Of a stretch of DNA of 64,000 nt, positions 1 through 10,519 are shown one piece after another. The notes under the pieces were generated by a model. It ran no database searches, was not told where the DNA came from, and saw only the letters and a list, made by a program, of their open reading frames with translations. Made by a program: the position numbers and the translations under genes. Positions within the stretch are counted from its first letter, which is position 1; each line of letters opens with the position of its first letter. The stretch spans positions 31,726,956-31,790,955 of the forward strand of contig OY997594.1 of NCBI GenBank assembly GCA_963921825.1, in the 5' to 3' direction. The DNA comes from Erodium maritimum (lineage: Eukaryota; Streptophyta; Magnoliopsida; Geraniales; Geraniaceae).

Positions 1-24
1 TACCCCGCTAGAAGATCCATGTCA

Positions 25-120
25 TAAGATGCGACCTTTGAGACGACCTTTTGTCTTGACACCCCGGTTAATGGGCGAAGTTTCGGACGAGTGTGAGTCG
101 TACGTGTGTGATTAGAGTAG
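25..120 (+). pseudogene. Retropepsin-region remnant (gypsy pol)
   Basis: By nucleotide alignment this stretch follows the post-active-site part of the protease of the B elements (22650-22740 in this window). The shared core reads CGACCTTT-TGTCTTGACACC, followed by a GGGCGAAGTT / GGAGAGGTAA segment. A one-base deletion breaks the frame and a stop follows at about 120. The catalytic DTG would lie left of position 1. It is too short to name a lineage. Confidence 0.4.
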
Positions 121-2350
121 AATGTTTTCCCTAAGTTACCCCGTAGGAGCCGATCGGATTGTCTTCAATTCACGAAGTCAGCATCGGAATTGACCCGAGA
201 CTAGAGACGACGCCGACTTGTAGCGGATCAAGGAGAGAGCTCGCGCAACGCAACAGCAAGACAATGTCTTCGGGAGTCACATCATTCGCGCCACACAGTA
301 CAGTCAAGCGACATCGAGAAATACAGCGACATCAAGCGACCCTCCCAGCGGAGCAGAATACGGAGAACATGAATCTAGTACCAAGATGTATCTTGGTCAG
401 CAAGGGAAGGACGAACGCCAACGTCCCATGAGGAATAGTACAACCTCTAAACTTACGCCATAGAAGTGAGAGCACCTCACGTTGAGGTTCGGAAACAGTT
501 AGCGGAATACGACTACCACGAGCTTCCAGGCCAGTAACGAGATGGCACCGCACAAAGCATCGTACGGTAGGTCAGGTTTTGTGCCCATGCAGAGCACAAT
601 GAGAATTTAGAGTTGACCAGTGACTGGTCCTAAGTTGTTTTATGGACGTTTGAAGATTTACGCGCAAGAGTGGTAAAGACCATTCAAATCCTCGAAATTT
701 CAATGCTTGTTGTAGACTCATTATTGTGATAATTCGGACGATACGACTTATCAGTTAGTCGATCGATAGTGTGTGAGCAAGGGTCAACGGTAAGAGAAAT
801 ATCTCGGGTTGGATAATCTTCTTGATCGATCGCGGTTGGGTGTTGATGGTTTTGCCATGACCTAGGGTTGTGATATTTGATGTGTGACTGATCAGTTGTC
901 AGGTTGAGAATCCTGATAAGTTTGACCTGGAGTGACATGTTGCTATGTTGGACAAGTGTACCGTACTCGGGATAGCATGAGCTTCTGATTGTGGTATGTT
1001 TTGAGGCGTGCCGCCTTCCGACTAAGTGCCAGTACATTGTACCATTTCCTTGATTGAGGTGCACCTACCTTTCCACGAGATGTGGTAAAACGAGTGGTTG
1101 TTCCCACCCTGCAGTGGTTATGAGAACCTTTGTTTTGATGATTGCATTGGTGTGTTACTTGCTTGTCTTGTGTGTGTTAGGTCGTGACATGACCTTATTG
1201 GCGTTCCAGTGTGAACTATTCTTGTGACGCTTACTAAAGAGAAACTGAGGAGTTACATCTGCGGATGGCTCCGTGTTTGTCCGACTTTCGGAGTATACCG
1301 GTAATACACCCATACCGACGGGAAACTCCGGTATGGCATGTCTATACCAATGTCGATTGTTCCGGTGTGATACCTATACCGTTGAGGATTCCGGTGTGAG
1401 GTATCTACATCAAGGTTGTTTGTGACGGCCACTATCTACACCGACGCTGGATTCCAGTATAGGTCACCATGCTCGTTATCTGTTATTCCTCAGTGTCTGA
1501 GGGCTAATCGACTTGTTGTGTTCACTCATTGTTTCCTTGTGTTGATCTAATTTGTTTCATGTTGAAATTGTGAACCGTTAAGTAATATTGTTTGTCAACG
1601 CCAAGTTTGTTTTTGGCTATTACTTCCTTGTAGAATTGTTTGTGGTTGGTCTTGACTTGGTAGTGTTTGAGTTCTGTTGTGGTTAGTCCTTGTAACGGTT
1701 GCTAAGGAGGAAATTGAGAAGTAACGTTAATGGGTGGTTCCGACTCTATTCGACTTGCAGAGCGTCCCGACATGATACCTGTGCCGACAAAAAATTCCGG
1801 TATAGGATATCTATATCGTTACCTGAGAGTTCTTAAGTGTTTTGGGTGTTATTCTGCTTGTTGTTTTTACTCGGTGATCCCTTGAGTCTTGATTTGGCTT
1901 GTTACCCGTTGAAACTGTAGTCTGTTTGAGTGGGACTGTTTTTCACCGCCAAGTATGGCGTTTAAGTAGCTAGCGTGATCTCGTGAAGCACGATTAAGTG
2001 AAGGTCGCGTAGATTCTGAAACGGTTAAAGACCGTGCAGAGCCGACATAAGAGTTACACAGATGAAAGGCGCAGGCCTCTTGAGTTTCAATTGGTGATCA
2101 GATATTCCTGAGAGTGAGCCTAAGAAGAATCGTTAGCGGTTCGACCACGACGGAGGCAAGTTGGCCCCGCAACTTATCGTACATTTTGAGATGTTCTGGC
2201 AGAACTAGAGCCGTTACCTAGTAGCTTCCACGTGTTCCCAAACTGCGGAAGTGCACCGCGGATCCCTCGCTTGTGAGTTTGAGCGGACGTTCCCTAAGAT
2301 AGGGTTAAGAGGAGCGCGTTCGTTTTAAATTTCGAGGACGAAATTCTTTT

Positions 2351-2363
2351 AAGGGGGGAAGAC
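2351..2363 (+). promoter_or_regulatory. Polypurine tract of element A
   Basis: AAGGGGGGAAGAC lies directly before the LTR start TGTAAAGACC. This is the plus-strand primer position in LTR retrotransposons. It fixes the orientation of element A and the LTR start at 2364. Confidence 0.85.
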
Positions 2364-3179
2364 TGTAAAGACCGGTTAAATTAAAAGAAGTAAAATATAA
2401 ATTTTACCGTCTTGCAATGTCGTGGGTGGAAATCGAGTGGGAAAATTGGATCGACTTCAAAAGAAAAAGAAATAAAAAAAAGGGAGAAGAAGTTGGGCTG
2501 GGCAGGTCTGGATCGAGTTTGGTCCATCAAAGGGCAAGCCCAAGCCCATTACGCACACCTCGAGCCCAAACCGCGTGAAACCCTAACCCATCGTCTACTT
2601 CAACGCGGACGCATGCTTCCCGAGGACTTCAGATCCGTTTTCTCTCTCCTCTCGCTCTCGCGTCTCTCTCCCTCTGCACCGAACATCGCCGTCTCTCATC
2701 CCTTCCCCGTCTTCTCTCGCACCTCGCCGGACCTTCAAAACCCACCCGCAACACCCATCTCCAAACCCCATCGCCTTCTTCTTCTTACTCCTCCTTCTCC
2801 TCGATTCAAAACCCCTTCGCCGCCCTTTTCTCGAACCTGAACATCGCCGGCGCAGGAGAACAGCACAAGCCCGAGCTGTTTTCCCGTCGCAACCTCCTTC
2901 CCGACCTCGCCGTGGCTGGGAACTTACCAAACGAGCTCGATTCGAGCGTTTTTGACCAGACTCAGCGCCGGTGAGCTCAACTTCCGTTAGATCTGAAACA
3001 GGAGGCTTTGGGTCGCGTTTCCTGGCATCCACAGCGCAGCCACGATGCCGCCAGCGACCCAAGCCCGTCACCATCTGTGTTTCCCCTCTCCCGAGCGTCC
3101 CTTGACGCCGTACACGACGGCCGAAAAAATCGCAGTCCCGCCGGAGCCGGAATCGAGCTCAGACTCGGGTCTGGTCAGA

Positions 3180-3385
3180 ATTTTTGGGCCAGGTCCCTGA
3201 GTTGGTCCTTGGGCCTTTTAGACGGCCCTTGGGCCTTTGGACGAACTTGGGTCTGGGTCTGTATCGGGTCCGGACCGGGTCTGACTCGGGTTTGGGTCCG
3301 GGTCGGGCTTGGACCGGATTTGATTCGGGTCTGGGTCCGGGTTGGGCCTGGATTCGGGCCGGATCCGTGTCGGATCCGGGTCGCA
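3180..3385 (+). repeat. GGGTC/GGGTTTGG-rich low-complexity minisatellite
   Basis: Degenerate short units such as GGGTCTGGGTCCGGGT recur for about 200 bp, with runs of three G at short spacing on the plus strand. It lies in the U3 part of LTR A, just before a (TTAA)n stretch at about 3388-3409. Runs of G triplets can form quadruplexes; that is inference only. Confidence 0.6.
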
Positions 3386-4184
3386 AAATTAATTAATTAA
3401 TTAATTAAATTGACTTAAAATTGGTAAATTAAAGACGTTTGAGACGTTCCGAGGATTTTGGACACTTGAGAATTGATTGGACCGTTTGCCTGTTTAAAAA
3501 TCCAGACTGAGACTTCGCTCGAGAACTTGGACTTCGCCCGAGAAGATGGAGTTGGCCCGGTCGTCAGCAGCTAGGAGTATTATTAGAGGAAGACCTTGAG
3601 GTAGGGAAAGTACTAAAATCCTCTCGTAATTTTAACGCTTTAATATGCCTATTAGAATAATAAAATTGGAAAGGTCCTAGATTACATATAGGATGCGAAT
3701 AACTAGAATAATCGTCTTTCAATTACTAATAACCGGATGTGTCTAGTATGCATGTGTAGGATGTGAATAACTAGTTTAACTCACTTTCAATACTTGGGAA
3801 ATTGTTTTACTGGTAGAAAGGCCGTTATGAGCCATAGGATTGGTTTTGGTTGCCTCACATGCATTGCTTGCTTAGTTTTTAGATAAATTGAGGGTCTAAC
3901 GAAACTAGATAAATTGTGTGCTTGAATGATTGAATGAATGCTTGGATGATTGTATGATTGAATGAATGAATGAAAGATTGAGTCTAATTGATTGTGCCAA
4001 ACGGTATGATCGAGTGAGTGATAGACCGATGGAACATGGTTGGTAAGTATGGTGGTAAGTGTAATTTTGGGTATGAATCCCTTGTGATGTGTAATGATGA
4101 ATCTGTGGATTTCTAAGTTTGGTTGCATTGGTTGTGGACCCTGCGGGGCATTGATTGGTTGATCCTGCGGGATATTGATTAAGG

Positions 4185-4570
4185 GTGATCCGGTATGATA
4201 CCTACACCGTTGAGGATTCCGGTGTAGGGTAGTATAATGGTTATTGGTGATCCGGTATGGCACCCCCACTGTAGAGGATTCCGGTGTGGGGTAGTATCAT
4301 AGCCGATGGATGATTTACCCTGCGGGGAATGGTTATTGTTGAATGGTACCTACACCGTTGAGGATTCCGGTGTAGGGCTGTATAATGATTATTGTTGATA
4401 CGGTATGTCACCTACACCGTTGATGATTCTGGTGTAGGGTGGCATAATGGTTATTGTTGAATGGTACCTACACCGTTGAGGATTCCAGTGTAGGGTGGTA
4501 TAACAATGATTGCTGATACGGTGTGGTACCTACACCGTTGAGGATTCCGGTGTAGGGTATTATCATAGCC
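4185..4570 (+). repeat. LTR A minisatellite, about 57-61 bp period
   Basis: Six or so imperfect units each contain CCTACACCGTTGAGGATTCC and a GGTGTAGGGT core separated by ATAATGGTTATTG-like spacers. The array sits between the donor-like and acceptor-like sites of the LTR, where the other LTR families carry unrelated arrays. Confidence 0.75.
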
Positions 4571-5346
4571 GAGTGATTGTTATCCTGTTACATCCTGATG
4601 ATCTATGGTCCTTTGAGGGCATTTTCGAGAATTCCGACGATAGGTGTCCTTTCAGGGATATTTCCGGTGCCCCGATGTATGTGCCTCCTCTGGACCGAGG
4701 AAAAATCTGATATGACACGAGTACTCTTGTGGATCGGAGTATGGGATCCGATATGACACAAGAACCTATTCGTGGATCGGAGTATAGAGGATTTGAGCTG
4801 TTGGTGTGATATTCACTTGATCCCATTTTATTAGTTGTTAAATCTTTAGAGTACTTTTCACATGTTCTCCTGAAAGTTACCGTTATCTTTAAGAAAATGA
4901 TATTATTCTTATCTTGCTCATTTTACAACATCATATTGATTTAAAGTATCAATTGCATTATGTGTCGTCGTGCTAAAACAGTTTTCTTACTAAATCGAAG
5001 GTTAAACTGTTTATGATTTTCCCTACTGAGCGTAAGCTCACCCCTATTTGTTTTATTTATTGTATATACAGGCGTGCTTGATGAGTAGTGGACTCGAGGC
5101 TCGGGAGCTTGTGGAGAGTCTGGGCATTATGGTCTTAGAGACGTCCTTTGGTCACTGTAGTGAACCCTTTGTTTTATGTACTCTTTATGGAGCCTTGACT
5201 GTTAAATATGATTTGGAACATGTTATTCGAGTATTTTATCAGAACCCACTGAGTATTTAATCGATTTTATTATCTTTTTGGTATTACTTTATTGTCAACT
5301 CAAGTCACGTCTCGAGTCTGGCCAAAACCGGATTAGGGGCTTGACT

Positions 5347-6117
5347 TGGGTTATTGATTACGAAATAAATTACAAGATATGCGTTAATTAAAAAGATATG
5401 CATTAAATCTGGGCCTTTAATTATACGATCCAAGGACCCAGATTGACAGTTCTACGTTCTGACGAAAGATAGAAGTTTGTACCTGATTGTAATCATATAT
5501 ATATATATATATTGATAAAGACCTAAGGTCGGTAAACCGTGACTAAGTTCCGGTGTTGTTTTGGATACCTGTTATGTCGATTAACTGTTGTGCTGAGTGT
5601 GTTTGCTTGGTGCTTAATTGTGTTACCCGTTATTCTGTGTTCCGGTGTGGAAAGAATGGTGAAGGTATGGACGAGGAGGTTATCCCCGTAACAGGTTGGC
5701 ATCAGGGTTGAAGGTTGAATGGTCTTGATTGTTGATTAGGTCTCGCGTTGTTTTAATCCCGTTTAAATAGTGATTTATTGTGCTTTACTAGTATGCCATA
5801 ATCCGACGGATATCCGTGGAGGTGAGCGAAATGCTCATCCCCTTTACTACTTTTCCTACAGGTTTTGATCGTGATCTGGACTAGAGGACGTCTCGAGGCT
5901 TGGGAGCTTTGGCGAGAGTCCTAGTCTTGGGTTGTTTAGAGACGTATTCCCTGTCGTACCAAAGTTTATATTTTGGATTTCGAGCATTTGACTCTTGTTA
6001 TCGGAATTGCTAGTTTTGAACTATTTTTGGAGTTTCATGTTGTTTAAAATTGCCTTCTTTATTATTAGTTTTGGTTCACGTCTCGAGTCCGGTCAAAACC
6101 GGATTTGGGGTGTGACA
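5347..6117 (+). mobile_element. Truncated gypsy LTR (3' tail only)
   Basis: The piece ends with GTCAAAACCGGATTTGGGG and TGTGACA, a canonical LTR end for this group. Its last 300 bp match the tail of the B- LTR (31032-31340 read on the minus strand), including TGAGCGAAATGCTCA at 5823-5837 and the acceptor-like CCTACAG|G at 5861. No LTR start is present, so about 1.7 kb of its 5' part is missing or lies left of the window, split off by element A. An (AT)n run occurs at about 5496-5511. Confidence 0.65.
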
Positions 6118-7114
6118 GGCTGAAAGATGAGGGGTTGAATTCACCTGGGTTGAAATTCATTTAACAACATTTATAATAAAAAAATTGATACTTTGCATCA
6201 AAAAATAATAATAAATGAAATGAAAGACGATAGGTTGAAAGTACCTAGGATGAATGAATCGGGTTTGAAACCAGGTTGCATGTATGGGCTGAAAGCGCTA
6301 TGGTTGAAATCAAATTACATGAAAGGGTTATCGGGAATGTTGAGGTTCAATATCCCTTGAAACTGTCAGGTTGATCAGCGTCGAACGAGAATTCACTCGA
6401 AACTTCATTTGACATGTAATATCTTGCTCTGGTGAAGACGCACATGGAGTCTCGTCGTCGGATATTTTCGATCGGATTTTTTAGAGAGAAAGTTGATAAT
6501 TTGAGAGTGAAAGTAGGGACAAAATTGAGTGAAATTTAAAAAAATGTTGGTGGTTTAACGAATAGAACGGAGGAATTTATAGATGGGGAAATTTGATTTT
6601 TTTAGGTTATATTCAGATTTAATTTAATTTTACAAAATAATCGTTTCAAACTGTTTCTCCAACGGTCTGTTTTTTTTTTCGAGTTGATCATGAGTCAATG
6701 TGGGATTGGCTGGCCAGCGACCCGCGAGTCGCGACCGACGGATGTGAGCCGCGAGCCGCAACTCAAGTTTAATGAGTCAGAACAGTGAAAGGCGTACGTC
6801 ACAGTATGTGACTCACGTTTCTCACCCACTAAAACGTGGATCGTGGGTCGTGTCATAGGTCGTATTGTTGTGGTTTCTCTTAAGAACGAGGTACAGGATA
6901 ACCATGTAAGCACGGAACGGGACGACCACTCCCCTCCCAGTCAAATTAAGTGTTTAAGAATATATATTCATAATTATATAGATAGGGTATAAACATTTAT
7001 ATAAGTTTATTTTTAGAGTGTTCAGAAAGGATTAGGGGAATCCTTTAGGGGCGTGGATTATGAACTCCTCTCCATACCCATCCCGCTGTCATTTCTAGTT
7101 AATATTATGAGTGG
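6118..7114. other. Unclassified AT-rich spacer
   Basis: About 1 kb between two gypsy LTRs. It contains repeated TGAAAG/GGTTGAA wording at 6118-6340 and a short reading frame at 6695-6913 (minus strand) with no recognisable family. The 5 bp at 7115-7119 (TCAAT) is the left target-site copy of the solo LTR that follows. I see no gene here. Confidence 0.4.
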
Positions 7115-8993
7115 TCAATTGTAAGAACCACCCCCGATCGACTCCGGTCGAACCGATGACTTTGGACGAAGTTTGACTTTCGGCCGGAAAAGTCAACCGA
7201 TTCGAGACCTTTCCGGGGCCCAAAAGGCTTAGCCACTATCACGGTTGGTTTAGTTAGGCTGTTTCCTTTCCGTTGACTGTAATATTGGAAGAGGTCAAAC
7301 CTGGACTTTTATCGGTCAATTGTGACTCGATTTTGAGCGAAATCCGATAAATTTGTGTGCTGGAATTTAATTAAGCTAGGAGTGGTCCACACATGGACAA
7401 GTGTCAATGCTTGCTTGGAAGGGAAGATTTGGGTGTATTATGACCCTTATGCCCTTATTAGTTGTTGTTGGGGAGGGATGAAGTAAGGGGGTATTTTGGA
7501 CACTATCCCCTCTAGGTTTAAGGCCCATTGTGAGGCTCATTTCAGCACAAATACCAGGGCAGCCGAATTTGAGAGAGAGAGAAAGGAGAAAATTGGTTTT
7601 GGAGGCTTGAAGAAGAAGAAAGGAGGAAAAATGGAAGCTTGGAGCTATCTTCTATCCAAATCCTTTCTCAAACACTTGATTTCTCTTCTACTCTTCATCT
7701 TCAAGGTAAATCTCTCATCAAATTTCGTTTCTACAACTTTTGGTTCATGGGTTTTGGGGGAGAATGGAAGAACTTGTTTGGGTTTTGAAGTTTGAGTTTG
7801 GTTATTGAAGTTTTGGAGGATTTTGATGATAGATGTTGGTTTTAATTCGTGTTTTTGGGGTTTTGTTGAACACAAATGGTGGGTTATGAAGTAGAGACGT
7901 TTATGAACTTTTTTTGAAGCTTTGGAAGGTTATCTATGGAAGTTTTGGGGGTTAAAATCGTGAAAACCCGAAGCTGGAGGAAGCAGACGGGTGAACAGTA
8001 CCAGGCTTCACAGACCCGTGACGGGTACCGTGACGGAGGACGTCACGGCTCCTTGAGGGAGACCGTGACGACGTCAGACACGGCTCCGTGACGGCGCAGT
8101 CCACGGATCCGTGACCAGATCCGTGGCAGACCATTTTTGGTCCCTTTAAACCCCTTTTTGATCTTTTTCGTCTACTTCAAGAGTTTGTCTTTGGGTCTTT
8201 GCTTGCTTCTTGGTTAGATCTTGATTAGAGTTTAATTTGTGTTCCAAGACCTTGGTTTTGAACTCAAGGGACGAAGATCATTCCGGGACCCGTGTGAAGA
8301 ACGGAGGAGAGGTGAAGCGAGCTTTACAGCAGAGAATTGTTAGAGGAAGACCACAAGGTAGGGAAAGTCTAACTACTCGAGTATTTCAATACTAGTGTGC
8401 CTATTAGGTTAATAAAATCGGAAAGGTCCTAGAATTTCTTATAGGATGCGAATAACTAGAATAATCGTTTCTCAATTATTAATAACCAGATGTGTCTAGT
8501 ATGCATGCTTAGGATGAGAATAACTAGTGTAGTTCGCTTTCAATACTTGAGAATTGCTTTACTGGTAGAGAGGCCCTGAAGGGCCCTCGGATTAGTTGTT
8601 TGTGTTTGCTTCATATGCATGTTGCCTAGTTCAGGATAAGCTAAGAGTCTAATGAAACTAGTTAAATTGTACGATTGAATGCTCGGTTGAAGATTTACAT
8701 GATTGGTTGATTGAATGTTTTCCTGATTGGTTGAGTGATTGAATATTGGAATAATTGATTGGTTGAACGGAGGATCGAGTATGACTGATTGTGCCAAACG
8801 GTACAATCAGGTAATCGATGTACCGATGGTTCGTGACAGGTAAGTATAACGGTAAGTGTAGATGACTAATGGATGTCTTTGTTGTGTGGTGGTGAAAGTG
8901 TGATTCGATAAGCATTGATTGGTGGATAAGTTATAGTGTGTTTCCTTTATTTATGTTCTTGAGATTTTTGGTTGTTCAGTTCGGTACTACACC

Positions 8994-9016
8994 GGGGGGG
9001 GGGGGGGGGGGGGGGG
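8994..9016. repeat. 23-nt poly-G tract
   Basis: An uninterrupted G run inside the solo LTR, at the left edge of the region that becomes minisatellite in the other LTRs. Homopolymers this long are prone to length error in sequencing and assembly, so the exact length is uncertain. Confidence 0.8.
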
Positions 9017-9079
9017 TAATCTGGTAGTGTTGAGGTCGTTGGTGTTTGGCAGATCCTGTGGGATAATGGTTGAGTATTG

Positions 9080-9250
9080 GAGCCTGAGGGCATTGGTTAT
9101 TGGACCCTACGGGGAATTGATTATTGGAGCCTGAGGGCATTAGTTATTGGACCCTACGAGGCATTGATTATTGGAGCCTGAGGGCATTGGTTATTGGACC
9201 CTACAGGGCATTGATTATTGGAGCCTGAGAGCGTTGGAGGTGGACCCTAC
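9080..9250 (+). repeat. 47-bp minisatellite in solo LTR
   Basis: AGCCTGAGGGCATT recurs at 9081, 9128, 9175 and 9222, an exact 47-bp spacing, alternating with TTGGACCCTACGGGG. It occupies the same relative place as the unrelated array in LTR A. Confidence 0.85.
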
Positions 9251-10088
9251 GGGGAAATTGGTTTGTTTACTCTACGAGAAATGGTTACTGTGGTTTCACC
9301 AAAGTGTATGCGTCCTACAGGAGCACTTCCTTGGTTCCCTATGACCTATGGTCCTTTGGGGGCATTTCCGGGAATCCCGACGATGAGCGTCCCTCAGGGA
9401 TGGTTTTCGGTAGCCCCGATGTATGTGCCACCTCTGGACCGAGGGAAAATCTGATGTGATATGAATACTCTGGTGGATCGGGATATGGGAACCGATGTGA
9501 CACCAGAATCTATTCATGGATCGGAGGCTTGAGAAAGCAAGTGATTGGTGTAATAATATTTGTTCCCATTTTATGGTTATGACGTATTTATAGTACATTT
9601 CACGTAATCTTTTAAAGGTATAGTTATTTTTTAGAATGCGACACTATTCTTTTTTATATTGATTCCTAGTATTCATTGTTTGATAGTGTTTAAATTGTAA
9701 ATTGCGTTGCCACGCTAAGGCAATTTTTATTACTAAACTTAAGGTTAAATTAATTGTGATTTTTCCCTACTGAGCGCAAGCTCACCCCTATGGTTTTTCT
9801 TATTGTTTTTACAGGCGTACCTGATGTCTAGGGAGTTCGAGGCTCGGGAGCTTCTGATTGTCTTGGGGATTGTTCTAGAGTTGTTTGGTCTTTTGTACTA
9901 AACACTATTTATCTTACACTTTATGTTGAGCTGTGACTCTTATTCGAGATTTTTGGATTATTTACTATGAGAATTTGATGGAGTTTATTTGAATTTATGA
10001 AAGAGCTTTAAATTGTTATTATTTTCTACTATTAACTCAGATCACGTCTCGAGTCCGGTCAAAACCGGATTTGGGGCGTGACATCAAT

Positions 10089-10470
10089 TCAACGGAAAAA
10101 TAAAGATTTGAATAAGAAAAAAAAACTATTATATGGCTTAAATGTATCTTGAATCGACCGTGGTAGGAGAACTCCCGAACGGATGTGGGATGGGGCTTCT
10201 TTTTGAGGGGGTGGTTTTGTGAGTTGAGTTTGGGTTTTTGATTTTTGTTTGGACCTAGTCTGATATCTTGTGAGTTTAGGGTTTCGATTAGGGGTTGGGA
10301 TTAATATAAACTTATCAAATCTGTTTACACTTGGTGAGATCCTATACTCATGTCTGTCGTTGTTAGTGAACCACCGAGTTCTTGCTTATTCTGGAGATTT
10401 TGTGTTTACAACTTTGTTTACGTATGAGAGTCCTTGCAAGTCCGATACAACGTAAGAATGAAAAACATAT
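10089..10470. other. Spacer without recognisable gene
   Basis: Between the solo LTR and the copia fragment. A 61-codon frame at 10270-10455 lacks any feature I recognise. Together with 12083-12512 it may be the older host sequence into which the copia element inserted. Confidence 0.35.
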
Positions 10471-10519
10471 TAACGGTAATGTTTTGTGTTGATGATCAAT
10501 CAGTGGAAGAGTTGATTAC

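Larger units (their letters stand above)
1..2363 (+). mobile_element. Internal 3' region of degenerate Ty3/gypsy element A
   Basis: This is the internal part of a gypsy element whose 3' LTR follows directly. Its end shows the lineage-typical stretch TTCGAGGACGAAATTC, then a purine-rich tract and the LTR. Only a decayed protease-like patch near the left edge looks coding; I found no RT, RNase H or integrase. Stretches at 1270-1480 and 1750-1815 repeat the CCGGTAT...ACACCG motif that also forms the minisatellite in this element's own LTR. The 5' LTR, if any, lies outside the window. It may be a non-autonomous relative of element D (37195-46329), whose internal region carries the same motif. Element identity is well supported at the 3' end and weak in the middle. 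Confidence 0.6.
2364..5346 (+). mobile_element. 3' LTR of gypsy element A (about 2.98 kb)
   Basis: The LTR begins TGTAAAGACCGG after the polypurine tract and ends near GATTAGGGGCTTGACT, a mutated form of the GGATTTGGGGCGTGACA end seen in its relatives. The first 1.2 kb (U3) is unlike the other LTRs: a CT-rich stretch at 2630-2860 and a GGGTC-rich stretch at 3180-3385. From 3590 on it is clearly homologous to the solo LTR at 7120-10083 (compare 3600-3830 with 8350-8580, and 4585-4790 with 9345-9520). It contains a donor-like GAG|GTAGGGA (3601), a minisatellite (4185-4570), the hairpin TGAGCGTAAGCTCA (5027-5040) and an acceptor-like TATATACAG|G (5071). Reading frames at 2412-3400 on both strands look like compositional artefacts. 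Confidence 0.8.
7120..10083 (+). mobile_element. Solo gypsy LTR (2,964 bp) with TSD TCAAT
   Basis: It starts TGTAAGAACC and ends GGATTTGGGGCGTGACA, and is flanked by the direct repeat TCAAT at 7115-7119 and 10084-10088, so it is a complete solo LTR left by LTR-LTR recombination. An inverted pair of TTGAC cores lies at 7172-7197. A donor-like AAG|GTAAAT is at 7707, a TGACG/CGTCA-rich cluster at 7985-8130, a second donor-like CAAG|GTAGGGA at 8358, poly-G at 8994-9016, a 47-bp minisatellite at 9080-9250, the hairpin TGAGCG-CAAGCTCA at 9771-9784 and an acceptor-like TTTTTACAG|G at 9814. Small reading frames in it have no family match. Confidence 0.92.

Noticed and set aside
2412..3400. Frames of 70-159 codons in LTR A U3
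   Set aside because: Low-complexity CT-rich and GGGTC-rich DNA gives overlapping frames on both strands; no family match.
5347..6117. Continuation of LTR A to 6117
   Set aside because: LTR A already has its own end near 5346, and 5820-6117 aligns with the tail of a different LTR family.
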